Source of the DNA: Gammaproteobacteria bacterium
GTDB taxonomy: Bacteria > Pseudomonadota > Gammaproteobacteria > Legionellales > Legionellaceae
Reading direction: 5' to 3'
DNA length: 37,457 nt
Assembly: GCA_030147855.1 (NCBI GenBank)
Contig: JASBUO010000046.1
Span: 1-37,457 of the forward strand
Shown: one piece after another, positions 29,055 to 36,059 of the stretch
Layout: every line of letters starts with the position of its first letter
Numbering within the stretch: position 1 is the stretch's first letter
The notes under the pieces: model-generated
Told to the model about the DNA's origin: nothing
Databases searched by the model: none
The model's input: only the letters and a program-made list of their open reading frames with translations
Position numbers and translations under genes: made by a program

Positions 29055-29846
29055 GTGGGCATTTTAACAGGAAAAAAAGCGCTCATCGTTGGGCTCGCAA
29101 GTAACCGTTCAATTGCTTATGGTATAGCCAAGGCATTTCACGCCCAAGGTGCTTCACTGGCTTTTACTTATCAAAATGAAAAACTACAGTCACGTGTTCA
29201 AAAAATGGCAGCAGAGTTTGGCTCAGACCTTACCTTTCCTTGCGATGTTGCTCATGATGATGCTATTACACATGCTGCAGCAGAAATCGGGAAATACTGG
29301 GATAAAGTAGACACTCTAGTTCACTCAGTTGCATTCGCGCCAGCAGACCAAATTGGTGGTGACTTTGTTACTAACGCAAATCGTGAAGGCTTTCAAATTG
29401 CACACGATATCAGTGTTTACAGTTTAATTGGTTTAACCAAAGCTTTCCTTCCCTTAATGGAAGGCACGGAAGGCTCCGTATTAACCTTAAGCTATTTTGG
29501 TGCAGAGAAAGCCGTACCTAATTACAACGTCATGGGAGTTGCTAAGGCAAGTCTTGAAGCGACTGTTCGCTATTTGGCTGCAAGCCTTGGACCACGTGGC
29601 CTACGTGCAAATGCCATTTCTGCAGGCCCTATTAAAACACTTGCTGCTGCGGGGATTAAAGACTTTAGAAAAATTCAAAATGCTTATTCAGGCGTTGCAC
29701 CGTTGCAGCGTAATATTACGGCAGATGAAGTCGGTAACGCTGCTGCCTTTTTATGCTCTAGTATGGCTTCAGGCGTAACAGGCGAAGTGATGCATGTTGA
29801 TGCTGGTTATCACGCTGTATCTGGTTGTAACTTAGACGAAGCCTGA
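29055..29846 (+). CDS. fabI: Enoyl-[acyl-carrier-protein] reductase (FabI)
   Basis: NADH-dependent reduction of enoyl-ACP, the last step of each fatty-acid elongation cycle; target of triclosan-type inhibitors. At 263 aa (E. coli 262). Features: [13 protein letters not shown] nucleotide motif, [22 protein letters not shown], active-site Tyr and Lys in [19 protein letters not shown], and [13 protein letters not shown]. The start is a GTG with AAGGAG six bases upstream; the ATG two bases earlier is out of frame. Confidence 0.97.
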   Translation: MGILTGKKALIVGLASNRSIAYGIAKAFHAQGASLAFTYQNEKLQSRVQKMAAEFGSDLTFPCDVAHDDAITHAAAEIGKYWDKVDTLVHSVAFAPADQIGGDFVTNANREGFQIAHDISVYSLIGLTKAFLPLMEGTEGSVLTLSYFGAEKAVPNYNVMGVAKASLEATVRYLAASLGPRGLRANAISAGPIKTLAAAGIKDFRKIQNAYSGVAPLQRNITADEVGNAAAFLCSSMASGVTGEVMHVDAGYHAVSGCNLDEA

Positions 29847-29862
29847 AATACAAATGCCCAGC

Positions 29863-29891
29863 TCCCTTCCCAAGTGTCACTTGAGAAGGGA
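29863..29891. terminator. Hairpin between fabI and the convergent membrane-protein gene
   Basis: tcccttc pairs with gaaggga, and after one mismatch caag pairs with cttg (loop tgtca). It is a stable stem between two convergent genes but has no good T run on either side, so it is a weak terminator candidate. Confidence 0.4.
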
Positions 29892-29962
29892 AGATCTTTC
29901 AAATATGCCCTGTTAAGATACGCTAAGATTATGCATCGCCTAAACTAGATACCCTCCTAGTA

Positions 29963-31345
29963 CTAAACTGACACCTTTGGCAAAAATTCTCCAGCATCAT
30001 CAAAAGACCTAGCAGCTACTGTGGGTTCTGATATGTTGCTGCCTGGCTTTAAATACCCTGATTGATAAAAGTGCCCTCTTGAAACACCTCTCTCTTCCCC
30101 ATAATGTGGTATTTCTTCTGTAGGCTCGTCTTTTTGAGTTTTTAGGGACGACGTCAAACACATATTGATTGTCATGTTCCCTATTTTAATTTTACCATGC
30201 GAAAATTCCTGATCATCCAGATGCCCTGTTCTTAACACTCGAATAATGTCTAAACACCTTTGCTGCTCTTTAGTACGACAAGACTGATTGAAGAATGCGT
30301 GGTTCCCATATTTATTAGGTACCGCGCCAGCCCCCAGCTCATGCCTTAAAAGTGCAATGGCAAGGCGTACTTTGAGTGGATCTAATCCTTCGTTGTCGCA
30401 TAAATTCTTTTCTTCTTTTGCTGTGAGTTGTACGCGGCCATAATCTTTATTCACAAAACTATTATCACCAAACTTGTCTTGGAAACTTTTTTCGGATGCA
30501 AACGCCGGGACATATAACAGAAACGCATGTGCAAGTGAGGTGAACACCATCCCCAAACAAATAATACCGAAAATACTCCATCCCACAGGATTACCAGCGC
30601 CTGCTGCAAGTAAAATTAAAGGCACACTTAAAGTAGCGCCCAAGAAAGAACCTGTTGCTGATGCAGTTAACAGGGTTAAAGACAGTAAAGCGTAAGAAAT
30701 CCCTTCATTGTGTCTAATACGCTCGATAATATCTGCGATTTGTCCAAATAAATAAATGGCAGCAATCACGGCTGAAGCAATCATCATGATTACCGCAAGC
30801 AACGCAACCAAACCAAATAGCACATCGCCAGTCGTTTCCTTTTTTTGATTCGTATGTACAACTGTTGTGCGACCGCCACCTGAGTTGAATAAGTACATCC
30901 AAAACCAAAATGAATCGCTTGCATGAGAACACGTACAACAAGAATGACGGCACCGATGACAATGTACATCAACTGTCTCGTAATGGTCAATGGTTCTGTG
31001 TATAACCGTTGGTTGTTCAAGCGGTGAAGCTGATATAACAGTTGAATGAATGGGGGGGATCTGTCTGGGAATTTCTTTCTTAGGCAACGCATCAACAAAT
31101 GCATCCAACAATTCGTTAAAAGTGGATGAGTCGACTCCTCCTAAACTACGGAGATCCTTTTGAAAACGGCTTGCTGCAACCTTTTCTTTTAGAGTTGCCT
31201 TTAGCTCACTTTTACTTAAGTTGGTTGCACTGCTATCAGCTTCAAGTTTACTTTTCTGATACAGAAGTTCACCAACAAGACGATAAATGACATTATTATT
31301 GTGCATGCCTCGATTGTCTTTCTCTGTTTTATCAAATATCAGCAC
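29963..31345 (-). CDS. Cys/His-rich membrane protein of unknown function, candidate effector
   Basis: A 460-aa protein I do not recognise. The first 110 residues are helical and charged. A dense Cys/His cluster (HCHRCRHSCCTCSH) at about 130 could bind metal. Then come hydrophobic segments at about 173-206 and 217-280 with small residues (ATGSFLGATLSVP, AAGAGNPVGW), so probably three or four membrane helices. The C-terminal 180 residues are soluble, with RLAIALLRHELGAGAVPNKYG and a late CRTKEQQRCLDIIRVLR motif. Start: GTG at 31345 with GGAG close upstream, or an ATG 13 codons later. Such membrane proteins with large polar flanks are frequent among Legionellales effectors; this is inference. 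Convergent with fabI. Confidence 0.75.
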   Translation of the reverse strand: MLIFDKTEKDNRGMHNNNVIYRLVGELLYQKSKLEADSSATNLSKSELKATLKEKVAASRFQKDLRSLGGVDSSTFNELLDAFVDALPKKEIPRQIPPIHSTVISASPLEQPTVIHRTIDHYETVDVHCHRCRHSCCTCSHASDSFWFWMYLFNSGGGRTTVVHTNQKKETTGDVLFGLVALLAVIMMIASAVIAAIYLFGQIADIIERIRHNEGISYALLSLTLLTASATGSFLGATLSVPLILLAAGAGNPVGWSIFGIICLGMVFTSLAHAFLLYVPAFASEKSFQDKFGDNSFVNKDYGRVQLTAKEEKNLCDNEGLDPLKVRLAIALLRHELGAGAVPNKYGNHAFFNQSCRTKEQQRCLDIIRVLRTGHLDDQEFSHGKIKIGNMTINMCLTSSLKTQKDEPTEEIPHYGEERGVSRGHFYQSGYLKPGSNISEPTVAARSFDDAGEFLPKVSV

Positions 31346-31534
31346 ATTCTCCGTACAATGATAAATGTTGCTGAATTTTACAATAAAACAACCAACTGGT
31401 CAAGATTAGATTAAATGGTGTTAGAGCAAATGGTTGTTTTAGAAACACTCCAGATCCGTCACTCCGCGCTGTTATATCCCCACAAGAATTTTTGGTAAAT
31501 TTTTGTGGCAAATTATCTAAAAATTTATTATTTC

Positions 31535-31600
31535 TAACCTCAGTTCTGGATAAGAAACACCTAATTTGGCACAATTTCTAAGAGCGTCATTGGTGTATAG
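31535..31600 (+). repeat. Imperfect 65-bp direct repeat, copy A
   Basis: Starts taacctcagttctggataag and ends ggtgtatag. Aligned by eye with copy B (33371-33435) it shows 10 mismatches and one single-base gap over 66 positions. Both copies have the same orientation. Copy A runs into the long inverted repeat. Confidence 0.7.
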
Positions 31601-31672
31601 GTTACGTATCTCATTGATAAAGTAGAGTTACTAATTATCAATGAGATACGTAACCTATACACCAATAACGCT
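31583..31672. repeat. Long near-perfect inverted repeat (hairpin)
   Basis: A 32-bp perfect arm at 31589-31620 (starts attggtgtataggttacg) pairs with 31635-31666. After one mismatch five more pairs follow outward (agcgt/acgct). The 14-base interior can form a further 4-bp stem (agta/tact). In total about 37 of 38 arm positions pair. There is no T run, so it is not an ordinary terminator. Confidence 0.85.
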
Positions 31673-31790
31673 ACGCCTGCATAAAGGATTTGTAACATCC
31701 CTACGGGGGATGGTTAAAAAATCGCAGACTATCTCGGACTACGCGCCTCGGCCTTCAGCCTTCCATGGCGCGCAGCGAATGTTAAAATTT

Positions 31791-32507
31791 TTATCCTCTT
31801 TCAAAACATAATAAATGATTAAATGTACGATTACATGCCGTAGTAGAGAAATTTTGAGACCAAGCTCGGAGTAAAGTCTGTCCTAATCCATTCAGTCCTT
31901 CTTCACTACTTGAAGCAGTTGACCAATCATTACACGTAAAAGATGATGCAACGCCGTTCACATCCGTTCCCGTCCAATAAGCAGAGTTAGTCGTTCCAGT
32001 AGGGTCTACTAATACAGGATCCCCAGTATCTGAAACAGGTAAAAGTATTTTTCCGGGTTCAGATACGACCAAACCCATAACATTAACATAGGCTTTATTT
32101 GATTGATATACAGCATCCCCAGCATTTTGTGTACTATCCGATATCCAGGCTGCCCATGTTCTTCCAGTACCCCAGCGTCTATCTCCCTCTTGTTGACAGA
32201 TGGAGTTTGCAGCCGCTATGCCTGTGGTAGGATTAGGAGTAACATTGTATTGATTACCACTCACAATGCTCATATTTCCTTTTACAGTAGCCGATGTAAT
32301 AAATAACAAACAACTAGCGTGACTCGTGTTGCTACACGTAGAAGTCGCTGCGTAATTCGTATTAAATAATAAAAAAGATTGAGACGCTAATTGCTCAACA
32401 CGTGATGCCAAGGCAACAAATTGTTCCTGACTTACTGTGCCTGGGTTGGCAGAAAATACACTTGTTGCTAATGCTAAAAGACCAACAAAAAGAGCTTTTT
32501 TTTTCAT
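31791..32507 (-). CDS. Secreted DUF1554-like (endostatin/NC10-fold) protein
   Basis: A 238-aa exported protein. The signal peptide MKKKALFVGLLALATSVFSA is followed by a mature part with the features of the DUF1554 family known from Leptospira and other bacteria: LLFITSATVKGNMS, AANSICQQEG, RTWAAWISDSTQNAGDAV, SAYWTGTDVNG, TCNDWS and LLCFERG. Four to six Cys suggest disulfides. The fold is C-type-lectin/endostatin-like; surface or extracellular binding is likely but the ligand is unknown. GGAG lies six bases before the ATG. It is 78 bp downstream of the barrel gene on the same strand. Confidence 0.78.
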   Translation of the reverse strand: MKKKALFVGLLALATSVFSANPGTVSQEQFVALASRVEQLASQSFLLFNTNYAATSTCSNTSHASCLLFITSATVKGNMSIVSGNQYNVTPNPTTGIAAANSICQQEGDRRWGTGRTWAAWISDSTQNAGDAVYQSNKAYVNVMGLVVSEPGKILLPVSDTGDPVLVDPTGTTNSAYWTGTDVNGVASSFTCNDWSTASSSEEGLNGLGQTLLRAWSQNFSTTACNRTFNHLLCFERG

Positions 32508-32585
32508 TGTCTACTCCGCTAATAATTTTACAAAACCATGACAAAATGTTAATCGAACGAAACAATATCAGACGTATAAAAATGG

Positions 32586-33287
32586 TTAAGCCTTCCAGCC
32601 AACCAACAATAATCCACCATTTTGCATTGGAATATTTTTAACAGTACCCGTTGCTAAAAGCGGGTTTGTTGAGCTAGTAATTAAACCAACATTACCAGAG
32701 TAAACCCCTTGATAGACCAAAGAAATAATCATATGTTTAGATATTACCTTACTTAATCCTACCTGAACTTCTGGGCTTATTTGATATTTAGGCTTAATCG
32801 TATCCCGATCAAAATGCATTTGCCGATAAGCAAAGCCAAACTTTGCCAGAACCTCCAATGACGTTAATGAATCTAGTAAATTTTCATGTTGTGGTATTTT
32901 TTGTATGGATGATTTGAAGGAGTCGTGTACTAAAATAGGTAATGCTATTGTGCCAAGTAAGTCCCAAAATGGTTTAATGACCGTTTGAATAGCCGTACCA
33001 CCTAAGTTATTTATGAGGGTTTGACTTGTCATAAGTCGAGAATCTAAGCCTGTTTGAGCACCCACTTCAAGCCCAAATCTGGCAGTTGATCCATAAATGT
33101 TATAGTGAAAAATATCATGCGCAGCCGAAAGGCGAAGCACAGTGGTATTTGCGTCGACCATATCTTCATAATTTACATAACCAATACCTGTATTAAAAAG
33201 CCAGGACATTGATTGTTTATCAGCCATGGTTCCAGCTATGGAAGAAGTACTAAACAATATAATTAAGATGAGTAATGTTTTCTTCAT
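32586..33287 (-). CDS. Outer-membrane beta-barrel-like protein
   Basis: A 233-aa precursor with signal peptide (MKKTLLILIILFSTSSIAG), then alternating polar and hydrophobic strands: FNTGIGYVNYEDM, VLRLSAAHDIF, ARFGLEVGAQTGL, LAKFGFAYRQMHF, SPEVQVGLSKVI and MIISLVYQGVYSG. No catalytic motif. The last residues (GGLLLVGWKA) end aromatic/small rather than with a canonical terminal Phe. A small porin-like or adhesin-type barrel of the kind common in Legionella is likely. The ribosome binding site is poor. Directly upstream of the DUF1554-like gene, so they may form a surface pair. Confidence 0.72.
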   Translation of the reverse strand: MKKTLLILIILFSTSSIAGTMADKQSMSWLFNTGIGYVNYEDMVDANTTVLRLSAAHDIFHYNIYGSTARFGLEVGAQTGLDSRLMTSQTLINNLGGTAIQTVIKPFWDLLGTIALPILVHDSFKSSIQKIPQHENLLDSLTSLEVLAKFGFAYRQMHFDRDTIKPKYQISPEVQVGLSKVISKHMIISLVYQGVYSGNVGLITSSTNPLLATGTVKNIPMQNGGLLLVGWKA

Positions 33288-33370
33288 ATAGTTTTACTTA
33301 ATCTATTTCATGTATCAAACATGACTACACTGCCTTAACGCTATGTACAAGTTTCAATTGAATTAAAATT

Positions 33371-33435
33371 TAACCTGAGCTCTGGATAAGAAAACCTGAT
33401 TTGGCATAATTGCTGAGCGCATCGTTGCTGTATAG
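33371..33435 (+). repeat. Imperfect 65-bp direct repeat, copy B
   Basis: Starts taacctgagctctggataag and ends gctgtatag. It lies upstream of the barrel gene. With copy A it brackets the two secreted-protein genes over about 1.9 kb. Confidence 0.7.
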
Positions 33436-33452
33436 TTTTTTAATATGGTGCT

Positions 33453-33479
33453 AGATGCCTCGTATAAAACGAGACATCT
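33453..33479. repeat. Short palindrome after repeat copy B
   Basis: agatgcctcgt and acgagacatct pair at 10 of 11 positions around a five-base loop (ataaa). It sits 18 bp after copy B, as the larger hairpin does after copy A. No T run follows. Confidence 0.5.
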
Positions 33480-33524
33480 AAAGTAGATGATTTTGGTAGG
33501 TTATTTAAAAGTGAATACACGCTA

Positions 33525-35405
33525 TTAATGACGCACAATTTTAGACTGCTCAATCAATTGATTCACATACAAGTCATAATCAATTGCACCATAATTAGCA
33601 CCTATTTGCTGGGAAATGCTTGCAAGCTGCTCTGTATCTAGTGAGCTCATCTTGCCATCAACCAATTGCTTAAGCTCCACAACAACATAACCAGCATCAC
33701 CTGCAAGTGCTAAGCCTGCATGCCTTTTCGCATCAGATAAAGTAAACGCCAATTGATTCACTTCAATTGGTGCAAGACTTGAATCTCGAGTTGCCTGTGT
33801 CACATCTTGCCAAGTTAAATGGTGTCTTAAGAGCGGTGTCTCATCTAATATATGGTTGCTATTCGTATGTAATAACGTTTCACCTAATTGTGCTGCTTTC
33901 ACTTGCGCTTTTGCATGACGCAATCGATTTCTAATATCTGAGGCAACAACACTAAGTGGCCTTTCTTGTGCTTTCACATGTTCTCTCACGCGCACAACAA
34001 CCACTGTATCTTCATCCAACTGAATCGGAGCACTATTATTACCCAGTGCTAAAACATCGTGACTGAACGCTGCTTTAATCACCTCGGGAGACGAGGTCAG
34101 CGCATCATGCCCACCATCTCTTGAAAAACGTTCCGTTTGTTCAAGTGGTAAATTTAAACTCTCAGAAACCGTCACTAAAGAATCAGGTGTTTGATAACTT
34201 CTATCAGATAACTCTTCAAGCAAGCGCGAATACTCTGTCTGTGCATGTAATGCTTGCCAATGCTCTTGAACATCTGCCCGTACCTCATCGAAAGGCTGAA
34301 CTTTTGTGGGCTCATAAGCAATCAATTGAAAAATTTCATAGCCGTCATCTGTTTTAATAGGGCCTAACAGCTCGCCTGGCAGCGTTAAATGAATTAGCTC
34401 TGAATCTAAGTCAGACTCGCCTGCAACAATCCAAGGCAATACACCTACATGCATGCTACCAGGTTTTTCAAGCGAAGCTGCTTTTGCACGCTTTTCAAAT
34501 TCATCAGGGGCGGATTGTAAGCTCTTATATAACGCTTCTGCTCGTGCGAGTGCCGCCTCACCCTCAGCTTTTGAGGCATCCTTTGCAATTTCAATCAATG
34601 CATGGCGCACATACCATCTTGCAGGCACCATATAATTGCCCTGATTATTTTCATAATAATTTTTAAGCGCTACTTCCGTTGGCTTAAAGCCTTCACGAAT
34701 CGTTGGCATAGATAACCGAATCACGTCCAGCTGGACTTCCTCTGGCGCAAAAAATTCATTTTTGTGCTGTTCATAATATGTCTTGATTTCATCTTCTGAA
34801 ATCGCCACGTCCTTAAGAAAAATATTTGATGGAATACGCACATAACGATAATCACGTGTCTGTCCGTACAATTTAACGAACTTTTCCATTTCATCTGGTA
34901 ATGCAAACGCTGTTCCCATAAACGCAAACCGCTGCTGATTTAATAGCATGCCTTGTCGTACTTTTTCTTGAAACGATTGTGCTGTAAACAAAGCATTGCT
35001 CAGCACCTGTTGATAACGATCAGGAGAAAAATGACCATCTTTTTGAAATTCTGGAATATGTAAAATAGCTGCATTTGCTTGTACTGCATCAAAAGCAAAT
35101 CCATAGCGATAGGCTGCGCGCGTATTCACCTTTGTCGCAATCATATCATCGAGGATTTGTCGTTTTAATGCTTTCTCAGCGCCGTCTGTTATGCCTGACG
35201 CTTCTTGCGCTTGACGCATGCGACGATATTGCAGTTCAAATGCTTGCTTTGAAATCGACTCGCCATCAACTTCGACCTCAATGGCTGAGGCATGATGTGC
35301 CTGAAGATATGAGTCGACACCAAACAGCGTAAAGGTAAGAGCAACTACACCAATAATTACCCAAGCGATTAATCCCTGAATACGTTCATTTAATTTCTGT
35401 AGCAT
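33525..35405 (-). CDS. ppiD: Periplasmic folding factor PpiD (SurA-N/parvulin family)
   Basis: Inner-membrane-anchored chaperone at the Sec translocon exit, helping outer-membrane proteins fold. At 626 aa (E. coli 623). One N-terminal helix (LIAWVIIGVVALTFTLFGV, about 12-31), then the SurA-like N-domain (VDGESISKQAFELQYRRMRQ), a parvulin-like domain at about 265-360 (VGVLPWIVAGESDLDSEL), and a long C-terminal part with a second degenerate repeat. The usual hupB-ppiD neighbourhood is kept. Only about 17 bp separate the gene from the upstream tRNA-Asp terminator, so its promoter must lie within or before the tRNA genes unless read-through is used. Confidence 0.93.
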   Translation of the reverse strand: MLQKLNERIQGLIAWVIIGVVALTFTLFGVDSYLQAHHASAIEVEVDGESISKQAFELQYRRMRQAQEASGITDGAEKALKRQILDDMIATKVNTRAAYRYGFAFDAVQANAAILHIPEFQKDGHFSPDRYQQVLSNALFTAQSFQEKVRQGMLLNQQRFAFMGTAFALPDEMEKFVKLYGQTRDYRYVRIPSNIFLKDVAISEDEIKTYYEQHKNEFFAPEEVQLDVIRLSMPTIREGFKPTEVALKNYYENNQGNYMVPARWYVRHALIEIAKDASKAEGEAALARAEALYKSLQSAPDEFEKRAKAASLEKPGSMHVGVLPWIVAGESDLDSELIHLTLPGELLGPIKTDDGYEIFQLIAYEPTKVQPFDEVRADVQEHWQALHAQTEYSRLLEELSDRSYQTPDSLVTVSESLNLPLEQTERFSRDGGHDALTSSPEVIKAAFSHDVLALGNNSAPIQLDEDTVVVVRVREHVKAQERPLSVVASDIRNRLRHAKAQVKAAQLGETLLHTNSNHILDETPLLRHHLTWQDVTQATRDSSLAPIEVNQLAFTLSDAKRHAGLALAGDAGYVVVELKQLVDGKMSSLDTEQLASISQQIGANYGAIDYDLYVNQLIEQSKIVRH

Positions 35406-35422
35406 GCCAAGTTTTCCATATT

Positions 35423-35447
35423 AAAAAAAACGCGCCCAAGGGCGCGC
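35423..35447 (-). terminator. Terminator after tRNA-Asp
   Basis: On the minus strand a GC-rich stem (CGCGCCC/GGGCGCG with a two- to four-base loop) is followed by eight T. It lies 5 bp after tRNA-Asp and should end the hupB-tRNA transcript before ppiD. Confidence 0.8.
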
Positions 35448-35452
35448 AATAT

Positions 35453-35529
35453 TGGCGGAGTGGACGGGATTCGAACCCGCGACCCCCGGCGTGACAGGCC
35501 GGTATTCTAACCAACTGAACTACCACTCC
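35453..35529 (-). tRNA. tRNA-Asp (GUC)
   Basis: A 77-base tRNA with anticodon GTC in the loop CTGTCAC, acceptor GGAGTGG pairing with CCACTCC, T loop TTCGAAT and encoded CCA. Six bases after tRNA-Val. Confidence 0.97.
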
Positions 35530-35535
35530 CATTCT

Positions 35536-35611
35536 TGGTGGGTGCTGCAGGGATCGAACCTGCGACCCTCGCCTTGTAAGGGCGATGCTCTCCCAGCTGA
35601 GCTAAGCACCC
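35536..35611 (-). tRNA. tRNA-Val (UAC)
   Basis: A 76-base tRNA with anticodon TAC in CTTACAA, acceptor GGGTGCT pairing with AGCACCC and encoded CCA. It begins only 6 bp after the hupB stop codon. Confidence 0.97.
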
Positions 35612-35617
35612 GAAAAC

Positions 35618-35896
35618 TTAACGGTCTTGAACCGCTTCTTTTAACAATTTACCCACTTTAAACTTAGCAACACGAGCAGCTCTAATTTGAATCGGTTTCC
35701 CAGTACGTGGATCACGGCCTGTACGTGCAGCACGTTCACCTGTCGAAAACGAGCCAAAACCTGTCAGTACAACCTGATCACCCGCCTTCAGTACATCTGT
35801 AACGGTTTCAGTAAAGGTCTCGAGCACACGAGCCGCATCAGCTTTTGTAACCCCAGAACGCTGAGAGATGGCATCTACCAATTCACTCTTATTCAT
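35618..35896 (-). CDS. hupB: DNA-binding protein HU (beta type)
   Basis: Small basic histone-like protein, 92 aa (E. coli HU 90). Begins MNKSELVDAISQRSGVTKA, has the hydrophobic core GDQVVLTGFGSFSTGER and the DNA-clamp arm GRDPRTGKPIQI. AAAGGGG lies upstream of the ATG. The upstream neighbour is lon, and the two downstream tRNA genes follow directly, so their precursor probably shares a transcript with hupB mRNA. Confidence 0.96.
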   Translation of the reverse strand: MNKSELVDAISQRSGVTKADAARVLETFTETVTDVLKAGDQVVLTGFGSFSTGERAARTGRDPRTGKPIQIRAARVAKFKVGKLLKEAVQDR

Positions 35897-35940
35897 AGCT
35901 TTCCCCTTTAGTTATGTTTCCCTTCAAACTCGTAGTAAAC

Positions 35941-35968
35941 TTTATAAAACTTACTACTGCTTCGTCAA
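35941..35968 (-). promoter_or_regulatory. Promoter of hupB
   Basis: On the minus strand TTGACG, 16 bp, TATAAA gives a good sigma-70 match in the lon-hupB spacer. The expected start is about 37 bp before the hupB ATG. This lets hupB and the tRNAs be made independently of lon. Confidence 0.6.
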
Positions 35969-36059
35969 CTAAAAACATCTTCGAAGCCCCGCCATTCCTG
36001 GGCAACAACGACGGAAAATATACCCCTTATTTTGCCACTTGTAAATCATTATTTTATCT

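Larger units (their letters stand above)
31346..31790. other. Repeat-rich spacer of the accessory block
   Basis: No gene is supported. It holds one copy of the 65-bp repeat (31535-31600), a 90-bp near-perfect inverted repeat (31583-31672) and a weak GC-rich palindrome (cgcgcc/ggcgcg, 31742-31772) just after the end of the secreted-protein gene. A minus-strand frame of 80 codons covers part of it but shows no recognisable protein. Confidence 0.6.

Noticed and set aside
29863-29891. Strong bidirectional terminator after fabI
   Set aside because: The stem is real but neither side has a proper T run, so only a weak candidate is listed.
31332-31574. Minus-strand frame of 80 codons
   Set aside because: It overlaps repeat copy A and the start of the membrane-protein gene, shows no ribosome binding site or recognisable domain, and is probably non-coding.
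35452-35661. Plus-strand frame over tRNA-Asp, tRNA-Val and the hupB end
   Set aside because: It is antisense to the tRNA genes and hupB; this kind of spurious tRNA-derived frame is common.
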